NCBI GenBank assembly: GCA_024280235.1
Contig: JAJRQN010000230.1
Coordinates: 1-48,648 of the forward strand
Reading direction: 5' to 3'
Source: Bacteroidota bacterium
Lineage (GTDB): Bacteria > Bacteroidota > Bacteroidia > Bacteroidales > F082
Length of the DNA stretch: 48,648 nucleotides
Part shown: in pieces, positions 17,340 through 24,953 of the stretch
How positions within the stretch are numbered: position 1 is the first letter of the stretch
Layout: every line of letters starts with the position of its first letter
Notes under the pieces: model-generated
What the model was told of the DNA's origin: nothing
Database searches by the model: none
Seen by the model: the letters and a program-made list of their open reading frames with translations, nothing else
Program-made: the position numbers and the translations under genes

Positions 17340-18008
17340 ATGAGTAATTTCTTAAAAATTGTAATCATTTTTGCAGCAGGCTTTTTTTTAACGTCCTGCA
17401 ATACCAATACGAAAAGCGACCCTTATTACAAAATAAGCAGCCAGTTTAAACAATATTGTGTTTTTCAGAAACAGAGTAAATGGACTTATGAAAATGATCA
17501 GGACAATAATCTGCACGACCTTATTATTAAAAATGTAAATGATTATATCGGCTTTCATGCAGGCGACAATCAATCCGGCCCTTACAGTTTTGATGTTGTG
17601 GATATGTTTTACGATACTACAAACAGCCTGCATATTCATAAAGTCTCTATCAACGCCGGTAACCCAACTACGGGAAGCGGAGATATGAATGGCCTATACT
17701 GGCTCTTTTTTAGCGACCAGAATTACCTGCTGGCTTTCGCCCCTGGATATCCTATGGGTGTGGAACAACGACTTGGCTCCAAACCCGGCCTTTATACCAA
17801 TATCGAAAAGCTAAACAGCTATACTGTGAATGGTAAAGACTATACAGATGTATATCACACGCAGGTTCGCAAAACAGAAGGAACACCAGATACCGTCAAC
17901 TATCAGTTCTATTTTGCGCCTCATTACGGGCTGATAAAATGGACAAGGCGGGTCAATGGGAAAACCACAAGTTTCAGCCTTGCACACGCTAACCTGATTC
18001 AGCAATAG
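17340..18008 (+). CDS. lipoprotein of unknown function
   Basis: This 222-residue protein has a lipoprotein signal peptide (ending FFLTSCNTNT; lipobox LTSC), so it is probably lipid-anchored. The mature part is rich in aromatic and polar residues, with a predicted mostly beta character (for example DYIGFHAGDNQSGPYSFDVVDMFYD and YQFYFAPHYGLIKWTRRVNG). I do not recognise a named family. The last strand pattern, in which the protein describes converting measured text-like strands to IKWTRR, is reminiscent of small LolA/LolB-like or DUF-type Bacteroidota lipoproteins, but this is weak. It is divergent from aroC across 231 bases, in which I see no clear promoter, and convergent with the next gene. 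Confidence 0.65.
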   Translation: MSNFLKIVIIFAAGFFLTSCNTNTKSDPYYKISSQFKQYCVFQKQSKWTYENDQDNNLHDLIIKNVNDYIGFHAGDNQSGPYSFDVVDMFYDTTNSLHIHKVSINAGNPTTGSGDMNGLYWLFFSDQNYLLAFAPGYPMGVEQRLGSKPGLYTNIEKLNSYTVNGKDYTDVYHTQVRKTEGTPDTVNYQFYFAPHYGLIKWTRRVNGKTTSFSLAHANLIQQ

Positions 18009-18063
18009 TATTCTAAGAGGTTGAAAAACCGAAAGCCCTTCCGGAGATTTCAGACAGGGAATT

Positions 18064-18624
18064 TTATCTTACTGTTTTTCTCAGTCTAAACCAATGTGCA
18101 AGGCGCCAGATAGTCCCGAAAACCAGTAGAAAAAAGGCAAAGAAAATAAGAAGCCATTTTATAAAAGTTACCGTACCGCTTATCTGCACCAGCCATTTCT
18201 GCATGTGAGGAAAAGAGAGTATGCTTATGCGAAGCAGGATGTTTTCGGCATAGTCGAACAAAGTGGCTAAGCACGGAACGTAAACCATCTTCCAAAGAGG
18301 TGTCTTTTTATACACCAAAAAGAGCAGACTTGCCAGCAAAGTTGAATACACCAGAGGATAGAACATGTCAACCCACTGAAGCTGCAGGTACATTTCGCGG
18401 CCCTCAGCGCCATAATGCCAAAACATATTCTGTAACTGCGGAAAAGTGTAAAACATCCGGGCATCCGGAATCCCCATTCCTCCCGAAAGCGCCCCTATTT
18501 TCTCCACACTAAACGGAAAAAGTCCGTGAAACGCAAACATGAAAAAAACCTGAAGCGCAACAATGAGCCACAGCCACCCTCGTTGCGAGACATGAGACAG
18601 ATAAGAAACCATTTGCTTTTTCAC
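18064..18624 (-). CDS. four-helix integral membrane protein, unknown
   Basis: This 186-residue protein has four clear membrane helices, near residues 15-38 (GWLWLIVALQVFFMFAFHGLF), 88-106 (FYPLVYSTLLASLLFLVY), 110-130 and 148-175 (FIKWLLIFFAFFLLVFGTIW), with a basic C-terminal tail (RLRKTVR) likely to be cytoplasmic. A conserved-looking motif DYAENILLR lies in the third helix region. I do not recognise the family and no catalytic motif is visible. It is convergent with the upstream lipoprotein gene and divergent from the MFS gene at 18730. Confidence 0.6.
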   Translation of the reverse strand: MKKQMVSYLSHVSQRGWLWLIVALQVFFMFAFHGLFPFSVEKIGALSGGMGIPDARMFYTFPQLQNMFWHYGAEGREMYLQLQWVDMFYPLVYSTLLASLLFLVYKKTPLWKMVYVPCLATLFDYAENILLRISILSFPHMQKWLVQISGTVTFIKWLLIFFAFFLLVFGTIWRLAHWFRLRKTVR

Positions 18625-18729
18625 GAAAGCTTTGTTTAGTTTTTTGAATACTCAGGCTAAAATAAGGAAATATTATCAACCATCCGGCACAATACAAATC
18701 AAGTCAAAAATCCCTATTTTCGCCATACG

Positions 18730-19968
18730 ATGCAAAAAATTGAAAAAAACAGACAATATTACAAGTTTGCTGCCTACGGTTTCCTGAAAAATCTGCGTTT
18801 CTATGAAGCATTTCTCATTTTGTTTTTTCTTGAAAAAGGCATTGACTACCTGAAGATTGGACTGCTATATTCCGTCCGCGAGATAACCATCATGCTGTTT
18901 GAAATTCCCAGCGGCCTGGTAGCTGATGTCCTTGGGCGCAAAAAAACGCTCATCGCTTCCTTTTTGGTTTATATCCTATCTTTTGTAACATTCTATTTTT
19001 CAAATCATTTCGGGCTTATGCTCGTTGCAATGGTACTTTTTGCTCTCGCAGACGCTTTCCGTTCGGGTGTTCATAAAGCCATGATTTTCCAGTATTTGAC
19101 ACGCCGGGGCAGAGCCGGACAAAAGACAGATTATTACGGACATACACGGTCGTGGTCGCAGACCGGGTCAGCCATCGCCTCCCTCGCTGCCGGTCTTATG
19201 GTTTTTCATTACGGCAGCTACCGGATCATATTTGCCATTTCGGTAATTCCCTATTTTCTCGACATGTTGCTTATCTGGAGTTATCCCGGCTATCTCGATG
19301 GTGAATTCGACACAAAAAACAGGAAAAGCGTTGGAGAGAAATTTGCCGAAGTATGGAAAGCTATCGTATCGAGTCTCCGGGAATTCAGTCTGTTGCGCAT
19401 CCTTTTTAGCCTGTCTCTACATACCGGCTACTACAAAGCGGTAAAAGATTATATACAACCCGTCATTGTAAGTCTTGCCATCACTTTGCCATGGCTGCCA
19501 CTCATGCGCGAAAAGCAAAAAAGCGCCCTTATGGTTGGCGTCATTTACTTTTTACTTTACCTGCTTACAGCACAAACTTCCCGCTCTTCCGGCCGGTTTC
19601 TGAAAAAGTTCGCCCATTTTGGCCGCCCCATGAACCTGACTATGGTCGCCGGTATTGTGCTGGGGGTTGCTGCTGGCATTTTTTACCTGTTCCAATGGTA
19701 CACTCTGTCCATTATGGGCTTTGTGCTTATCATGCTCAACGAAAATCTCAGGAAACCCATTGGCATCGCATTTGTTACCAACGAATCAAACGACAAAGCT
19801 GCTGCATCGGTTCTTTCCATTCAATCACAGGCACAATCTCTTTTTGCCGCCATCTTTGCCTTTGTCATTGGATGGGGTGCACAACTTGGCGGTCCCGGTA
19901 CAGGCATTATTTTTGGTAGCGGGATGCTCCTCCTGCTCCTTCCACTTTCGCTCCTAAAGAGAACGTAA
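18730..19968 (+). CDS. MFS transporter
   Basis: This 412-residue major facilitator protein has about twelve hydrophobic segments. The loop after helix 2 reads GLVADVLGRKKTLIASFLVY, the classic MFS motif A (GxxADxxGRKK), and helix 1 begins with FLKNLRFYEAFLILFFLEKGIDYLKIGLLYS. The central loop is basic, and the second half is less conserved. This kind of MFS protein is widespread in Bacteroidota and usually annotated as a drug or sugar-type carrier, but the substrate cannot be told. A near-consensus -7 box (TATTTTCG) precedes the ATG by about ten bases. The gene is monocistronic, facing the convergent lpdA. Confidence 0.75.
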   Translation: MQKIEKNRQYYKFAAYGFLKNLRFYEAFLILFFLEKGIDYLKIGLLYSVREITIMLFEIPSGLVADVLGRKKTLIASFLVYILSFVTFYFSNHFGLMLVAMVLFALADAFRSGVHKAMIFQYLTRRGRAGQKTDYYGHTRSWSQTGSAIASLAAGLMVFHYGSYRIIFAISVIPYFLDMLLIWSYPGYLDGEFDTKNRKSVGEKFAEVWKAIVSSLREFSLLRILFSLSLHTGYYKAVKDYIQPVIVSLAITLPWLPLMREKQKSALMVGVIYFLLYLLTAQTSRSSGRFLKKFAHFGRPMNLTMVAGIVLGVAAGIFYLFQWYTLSIMGFVLIMLNENLRKPIGIAFVTNESNDKAAASVLSIQSQAQSLFAAIFAFVIGWGAQLGGPGTGIIFGSGMLLLLLPLSLLKRT

Positions 19969-20036
19969 TTCACTGAGTATCAATTAATCAATGTGGGTTT
20001 GATTTTGGAAATACATGATAAAACCTGTGAAGTTAA

Positions 20037-20071
20037 AGAAAAAAAGCCCGTAACGCAGTAACGCACAGGCT
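20037..20071 (-). terminator. Rho-independent terminator of lpdA
   Basis: Read on the minus strand, AGCCTGT and ACGGGCT form a seven-base-pair stem (one T-G pair) around a thirteen-base loop, followed immediately by a run of T. It begins 25 bases past the lpdA stop. Confidence 0.7.
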
Positions 20072-20095
20072 CTTGATTTATCAGATTATTTTTTC

Positions 20096-21487
20096 TTACA
20101 GATGAATCACTTCGCCGTAAGCAGCAGCAACAGCTTCCATAATGGCTTCCGACATGGTGGGATGCGGATGCATCGCTTTAATGATTTCTTCTCCGGTAGT
20201 TTCCAGTTTACGGGCTACAACTACCTCGGCAATCATTTCCGTTACATTCTCGCCAATCATATGACAACCAAGCCATTCGCCGTATTTGGCATCAAAGATT
20301 ACTTTTACAAAACCCTCTTTCTTGCCGGCAGCGCTGGCTTTTCCGGAAGCTGTAAAAGGAAATTTCCCCACATTTATTTCGTAACCGGCTTCTCTGGCCG
20401 CTTTTTCGGTAAAGCCCACACTGGCCACTTCGGGACTGGTGTAAGTACAAGCCGGAATATTACCATAATCCACAGGCTCGGCATCCAGGCCGGCAATCTT
20501 TTCCACACAGGTAATGCCCTCGTGTGAAGCCACATGTGCCAGAGCAGGCCCGTGGACAATGTCGCCAATAGCATAATATCCGGGAACATTGGTCTGATAA
20601 AAATCATCCACGACAACTTTTCCTTTTTCTGTTTTTATACCGGTATCTTCCAACCCGATTCCCTCAAGATTAGTGGAAATACCCACGGCAGAAAGTACCA
20701 CATCGGCTTCCACCTCCACCATGCCTTTTTTGGTTTTAACACTCACGTTACAGACTTTTCCGGAAGTATCAACTTTTTCCACAGACGAATCCAGCATGAC
20801 CTTCATTTTGGCCTTTTTGAAAGAACGCGCCAACTGTTTACTCACCTCTTCATCTTCAAGCGGCACCACGTTGGGCAAAAACTCCACCAGCGTAACCTGA
20901 ACACCGAGACTGTTGAAAAAATAGGCAAACTCGGAGCCAATAGCCCCTGAGCCTACCACCACCATGCTTTTGGGTATTTTTTCAAGGGTAAGTGCCTGCC
21001 GGTAACCGATAATTTTTTTTCCATCCTGCGGCAGATTCGGCAACTCTTTGGAACGTGCTCCCGTGGCAATAATAATATGGTCGGCAGTATAATTCTGTTT
21101 TTTTCCATCGGCATCGGCAACTTCAATCATTTTCCCGGGTTTCACTTTGCCGAAACCGGCAATCAAATCAATTTTATTTTTTTTGAACAGATATTGCACC
21201 CCCTTGCTCATGCCATCGGCTACACTACGGCTGCGAGCCACCATAGCAGGAAGATCGGGAATAATTTTCCCACTGATATTGACGCCATAGTCAGCTGCAT
21301 GATTGGCATAACTGAAAACCTGCGCACTTTTAAGCAGCGCTTTGGTAGGAATACATCCCCAGTTCAGGCAAATACCGCCAATTTCAGCTTTTTCCACAAC
21401 AGCCACTTTCTTACCAAGTTGCGCCGCCCGAATAGCAGCAACATAACCACCGGGGCCACTTCCTAATACTAAAATATCATATTTCAT
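20096..21487 (-). CDS. lpdA: dihydrolipoyl dehydrogenase
   Basis: This 463-residue flavoprotein disulfide reductase (E3) reoxidises dihydrolipoyl groups of 2-oxoacid dehydrogenase or glycine cleavage complexes with NAD+. It shows the FAD motif LGSGPGGYVAAIRAAQLG, the redox disulfide GGICLNWGCIPTKALL, the NAD-binding VVVGSGAIGSEFAYFFNSLG, the second FAD motif YYAIGDIVHGPALAHVASHEG, and the catalytic His-Glu segment HPHPTMSEAIMEA at the C-terminus. There is no lipoyl domain at the N-terminus, and no E1, E2 or gcv genes are adjacent. It has its own -7 box and terminator, so it is a free-standing gene. Confidence 0.95.
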   Translation of the reverse strand: MKYDILVLGSGPGGYVAAIRAAQLGKKVAVVEKAEIGGICLNWGCIPTKALLKSAQVFSYANHAADYGVNISGKIIPDLPAMVARSRSVADGMSKGVQYLFKKNKIDLIAGFGKVKPGKMIEVADADGKKQNYTADHIIIATGARSKELPNLPQDGKKIIGYRQALTLEKIPKSMVVVGSGAIGSEFAYFFNSLGVQVTLVEFLPNVVPLEDEEVSKQLARSFKKAKMKVMLDSSVEKVDTSGKVCNVSVKTKKGMVEVEADVVLSAVGISTNLEGIGLEDTGIKTEKGKVVVDDFYQTNVPGYYAIGDIVHGPALAHVASHEGITCVEKIAGLDAEPVDYGNIPACTYTSPEVASVGFTEKAAREAGYEINVGKFPFTASGKASAAGKKEGFVKVIFDAKYGEWLGCHMIGENVTEMIAEVVVARKLETTGEEIIKAMHPHPTMSEAIMEAVAAAYGEVIHL

Positions 21488-21514
21488 TTTATCTGCTTTT
21501 TATATTTTGTGTTG

Positions 21515-21522
21515 CAAAAATA
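21515..21522 (-). promoter_or_regulatory. Bacteroidota -7 box for lpdA
   Basis: Minus-strand TATTTTTG matches TAnnTTTG exactly, 28 bases before the lpdA ATG. The -33 region has TTG triplets, but not at the preferred spacing. Confidence 0.5.
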
Positions 21523-21607
21523 CGATTTCAACCACTTCAAAAGCAGATAACCACAAATTATTTTGTTTGATTCTAAATAAAGTAGAAAAACTTTAGCCGA
21601 TATTTCA

Positions 21608-21615
21608 TAGATTTG
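21608..21615 (+). promoter_or_regulatory. Bacteroidota -7 box for the MEMO-like gene
   Basis: TAGATTTG matches TAnnTTTG exactly and ends 15 bases before the ATG at 21630. This predicts a very short leader and supports ATG 21630 over the TTG used by the ORF track. Confidence 0.5.
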
Positions 21616-21629
21616 TAAAAAAATTGAAT

Positions 21630-22724
21630 ATGAAAAAACAAATACTTTTCTTTTTGTTGATTATCTTTACGCTTATAACTGTAGATTCCTGTAAGAATAT
21701 GACACACAAAACAACAATCCGTTCGCACCTCGTGGACACAGTCGGCTTTGCACAGTATGGCTGGCAGATGGACAGTATTATGAGCCGGATAAAAGAATAT
21801 CAGGGCAAACAACTGAAAAACCGCACCCAATATCTAACCAAAAAGACCACCAAAGCAGTACTATGTCCACATGATGATTACTCCTATGTTGGTTACCTCT
21901 ATCCCGCTACGCTAAAGCAAATTAAAGCTAAAACTGTCATCATTTTCGGTGTGGCTCACAAAGCCGCAAAGTTACATTTGGAAAACCAAATCATTTTCGA
22001 CTCTTACGATTATTGGAAAGGACCTTATGGTAATGTAAAAGTCTCCGACCTACGGGAGAGAATCATGAAAAACCTGCCCAAAGGCCTTTATCAGGTAAAT
22101 GATTCCATGCAGGCCATAGAGCATTCGGTGGAAGCAGAGATTCCATGGTTACAGTATTTCAATCCCAAAGTGCAGATTGTCTCTATTTTGGTTCCTTACA
22201 TGTCGTTTGATCGCATGAAAGCCATTGCCGGCCCACTTGCGGAAGCCATCAAAAAAGCTACCGCCTCGGAAAATATGCAGTGGGGAAAAGATTTTGCTTT
22301 TGTCCTTTCCACCGATGCCGTTCATTACGGCGATGTAGGCTGGGGCGGACAGAACTTTGCCTTTTTTGGTACTTCCTGCACAAGTTACGCCCATGCCAAA
22401 GGACAGGAACTGGAGGTGATGCACACTATCAGCGGATATATCAGCGAAGGTATGATTCATAAGTTTTGCGACCTGACGGTAGAGAAAAACGACTACCACA
22501 AGTACAAATGGACATGGTGCGGCCGTTACTCTGTACCTTTGGGATTACTCACCATCAACAAGTTAAATGAAATGCTCTACAATGAGCCGTTGCACGGACA
22601 AGTTATCGGCTATTCCACCAGCATTGAGCGGGAACCAATTCCGGTGAGCGACCTGCGCATGGGAGTTACAGCGCCTGCCGATGACCATCACTGGGTTGGT
22701 TATGCTGCCATCAAATATTATTAG
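21630..22724 (+). CDS. MEMO family (AmmeMemoRadiSam protein B-like) lipoprotein
   Basis: This 364-residue protein has a lipoprotein-type signal (KQILFFLLIIFTLITVDSC) followed by a MEMO domain. Family markers are CPHDDYSYVG (for the APHAGY-type histidine), FGVAHKAAK, EHSVEAEIPWLQYF, FVLSTDAVHYGDV and WCGRYSVPLGLL, which correspond to the putative metal-ligand histidines and the CGR cysteine. MEMO proteins resemble non-heme iron or copper-binding dioxygenase folds; the bacterial versions usually accompany AMMECR1 and a radical SAM protein, neither of which is present. The export signal is unusual for this family. The function is unknown. The HD-type gene follows eight bases later and may share the transcript. 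Confidence 0.8.
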   Translation: MKKQILFFLLIIFTLITVDSCKNMTHKTTIRSHLVDTVGFAQYGWQMDSIMSRIKEYQGKQLKNRTQYLTKKTTKAVLCPHDDYSYVGYLYPATLKQIKAKTVIIFGVAHKAAKLHLENQIIFDSYDYWKGPYGNVKVSDLRERIMKNLPKGLYQVNDSMQAIEHSVEAEIPWLQYFNPKVQIVSILVPYMSFDRMKAIAGPLAEAIKKATASENMQWGKDFAFVLSTDAVHYGDVGWGGQNFAFFGTSCTSYAHAKGQELEVMHTISGYISEGMIHKFCDLTVEKNDYHKYKWTWCGRYSVPLGLLTINKLNEMLYNEPLHGQVIGYSTSIEREPIPVSDLRMGVTAPADDHHWVGYAAIKYY

Positions 22725-22731
22725 TACGCCC

Positions 22732-23391
22732 ATGAACCGACTTGAAGAAAACATTGTTGACCAAACGATTACCTTTGTAAAAAGAGAACTTTCCGGCGCT
22801 GAAAGCGGTCATGACTGGTGGCATATTTTTCGGGTATGGAAACTGGCAGTACGTATGGCTGAAGAGGAAAACGCTAACCTTTTTGTCGTCAATATGGGTG
22901 CGTTGTTGCACTACATTGCCGATGCTAAATTTTATCATGGCGATGAAACTATCGGCCCGGGGATTGCAGGAAAATTTCTAAAATCGCAAGATATTCAGAA
23001 AGAAACCATTGACAAAATATTAAACATCATTCGCTTTGTTTCCTTTAAAAACCGTGATGAAGAACCTGCTGACAATTCATTAGAATTGCAGATTGTACAA
23101 GATGCCGATCGTCTGGACGCCATTGGTGCCATAGGCATTGCGCGTGCTTTCAGCTTCGGCGGATACAAAATGCGGGAAATGTATAATCCTGACATTCCGC
23201 CCAACCCGGGTATGAGCAAAGAAGAATACAAAAAATCCAAATCCACGACCATCAACCATTTTTATGAAAAGCTACTGCTGCTGAAAGAGTTGATGAATAC
23301 ACAAACAGGAAGACGTCTCGCCACAGAGCGTCATCAGTTTATGGAAATGTTTCTCGAAGAGTTCTATGCAGAGTGGAAAGGTACACTTTAG
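22732..23391 (+). CDS. HD-superfamily phosphohydrolase-like protein (YedJ type) with altered HD doublet
   Basis: This 219-residue all-helical protein of the YedJ-type HD group shows GHDWWHIFRVWKLAVRMAEEE, then the HD region, then QIVQDADRLDAIGAIGIARAFSFGG and a C-terminal HQFMEMFLEEFYAEW. Relatives are metal-dependent phosphohydrolases of unknown substrate. The HD doublet itself reads LLHYIADAKF, that is His-Tyr instead of His-Asp, a change explainable by one base (TAC for GAC). The later QDADRLDAIG aspartates are intact. Metal binding may therefore be weakened, or the adjacent residues may take over. ATG 22732 (MNRLEENIVDQT) is chosen because the ORF-track start lies inside the upstream gene. 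Confidence 0.85.
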   Translation: MNRLEENIVDQTITFVKRELSGAESGHDWWHIFRVWKLAVRMAEEENANLFVVNMGALLHYIADAKFYHGDETIGPGIAGKFLKSQDIQKETIDKILNIIRFVSFKNRDEEPADNSLELQIVQDADRLDAIGAIGIARAFSFGGYKMREMYNPDIPPNPGMSKEEYKKSKSTTINHFYEKLLLLKELMNTQTGRRLATERHQFMEMFLEEFYAEWKGTL

Positions 23392-23655
23392 GCAGAAAGT
23401 ATCCCACCCTGTTTTTACATCTAAACAAATATTTACGTTGCCCGCCCGTTCAGATAACTTCTAAAATCCCAAAACTACCCCACCAGAAATTCCACTTTCG
23501 CAACTATTCTTCCCCCAAAGGGAATTACGAAGACAATGGTGATCTATATATCTATCTGATTATAATATACTTACCTATTATGGCCTGAATATTGATATTT
23601 GATTTATATCAAAACAAAAAATGAAACAAGCAAGCTTCAGACAGATCAGACAGAT

Positions 23656-24933
23656 ATGATAACAAAAGAGACAAACCGCATACAACTTCAAAGCACAGGT
23701 ACCAAAAAGGGATTTGACGACAAAGATAGACTTATCAAGATGCGCAAACAGAACTTGAAAAACTTAAAAACCAACTTAGACATGATAAGCACCGAGATAA
23801 CAAAAACCGAACAACTCAGAACAATGTTTTTATCTAATGTCAGTCACGAAATTAAGACCCCTTTAAATGGTATCCTGAGTGCCACCGTATTGCTTCAGCA
23901 AAAGTCACTGGACAATGAGGTAAAGGAACTTGTGGACACCATTCATAATTCCGGACAATATTTATTCACCTTATTGAATGATGTACTTGATTACTATAAA
24001 GTTATGCTGCACCAGCTAAGTCTCGACCACATAAACTTCGACCTCAGGAATGAGTTGAAGGAGACCTTCCGGATTTTTGAACAGAAAGGAGAAGAAAAAG
24101 GGATAGAAATGCATCTGGAAACAGAAGAAAGCCTTCCACATTATTTAATCGGAGATTCCACCCGGCTGAAACAGATACTCTCCAACCTTCTGGACAACGC
24201 AATAAAGTTTACCCCCTCCAAAGGGAAAGTTTCTTTAAACATCAAGCCTGTTTCCGTTGTTAATGGAATACATGAAATTGAATTTACAGTAAGTGATACC
24301 GGCATTGGCATTGAAGACAAAGATAAAAATGCCATCTGGGAAACCTTCAGTATGGCAGACATGTCATTGACACGTTCAAATAACGGAACAGGACTTGGGT
24401 TGGCATTGTCGCGCCAGTTATGCCAATTGTTGGGTGGGAAAATGTATCTGAAGACACAATCAGGGCAAGGCAGCACATTCATATTTACTGTAAAAATGGA
24501 AGCAGGAATCCCTCCGGAACAAAACAATAGTAAGCAACGGGGAATACTGGATATTTTACTGGTTGAAGATAACATCATAAACCAAAAACTTACCCAGAAG
24601 ATATTAATAGACCAAGGATTTCACGTAGATGTGGCCGACAATGGAAAGATGGCAGTTAAGAAATTTAAAGGCCATCGTTACGACTTGATATTTATGGATA
24701 TTCAAATGCCTGTAATGGACGGTCTGGAAGCCACAAGACAAATAAGGAAATTTGAAAATACAAAGCAATTTCAGCCTGACGAAAGAGTAAAAATCATTGC
24801 TTTAACAGCAAATTCACAGCAACAAGACAAAGAAAACTGTCTTGCCGCCGGTATGGACGACTACATTAACAAACCTTTCAATGTAAAAAAGTTTCCACTT
24901 ATTTTAAGTAACCTTCAAGCCCACCACAGTTAA
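23656..24933 (+). CDS. soluble hybrid histidine kinase / receiver protein
   Basis: This 425-residue signalling protein has no membrane segment and no recognisable sensor domain. A short coiled-coil N-terminus leads into a HisKA dimerisation domain with phosphoacceptor His64 in FLSNVSHEIKTPLNGI, a HATPase domain (ILSNLLDNAIKFTPSKG, DTGIGIEDKD, GTGLGLALSRQL) and a C-terminal receiver (ILLVEDNIINQKL, LIFMDIQMPVMDG, DDYINKPFN) with all key residues intact. The ORF track begins at a TTG; ATG 23656 is better. A 12-codon mini-ORF (23621-23659) ends on ATGA overlapping that start. The gene opens the long plus-strand block leading into the polysaccharide locus and may feed its response regulators. The stimulus would have to come through a partner protein. 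Confidence 0.9.
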   Translation: MITKETNRIQLQSTGTKKGFDDKDRLIKMRKQNLKNLKTNLDMISTEITKTEQLRTMFLSNVSHEIKTPLNGILSATVLLQQKSLDNEVKELVDTIHNSGQYLFTLLNDVLDYYKVMLHQLSLDHINFDLRNELKETFRIFEQKGEEKGIEMHLETEESLPHYLIGDSTRLKQILSNLLDNAIKFTPSKGKVSLNIKPVSVVNGIHEIEFTVSDTGIGIEDKDKNAIWETFSMADMSLTRSNNGTGLGLALSRQLCQLLGGKMYLKTQSGQGSTFIFTVKMEAGIPPEQNNSKQRGILDILLVEDNIINQKLTQKILIDQGFHVDVADNGKMAVKKFKGHRYDLIFMDIQMPVMDGLEATRQIRKFENTKQFQPDERVKIIALTANSQQQDKENCLAAGMDDYINKPFNVKKFPLILSNLQAHHS

Positions 24934-24941
24934 GATTTTGG

Positions 24942-24949
24942 TATATTTG
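24942..24949 (+). promoter_or_regulatory. Bacteroidota -7 box just before the Fsr-like MFS gene
   Basis: TATATTTG matches TAnnTTTG exactly and ends only four bases before the TTG used as start of the next gene. If used, the transcript would be leaderless or nearly so. Confidence 0.4.
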
Positions 24950-24953
24950 CTCA

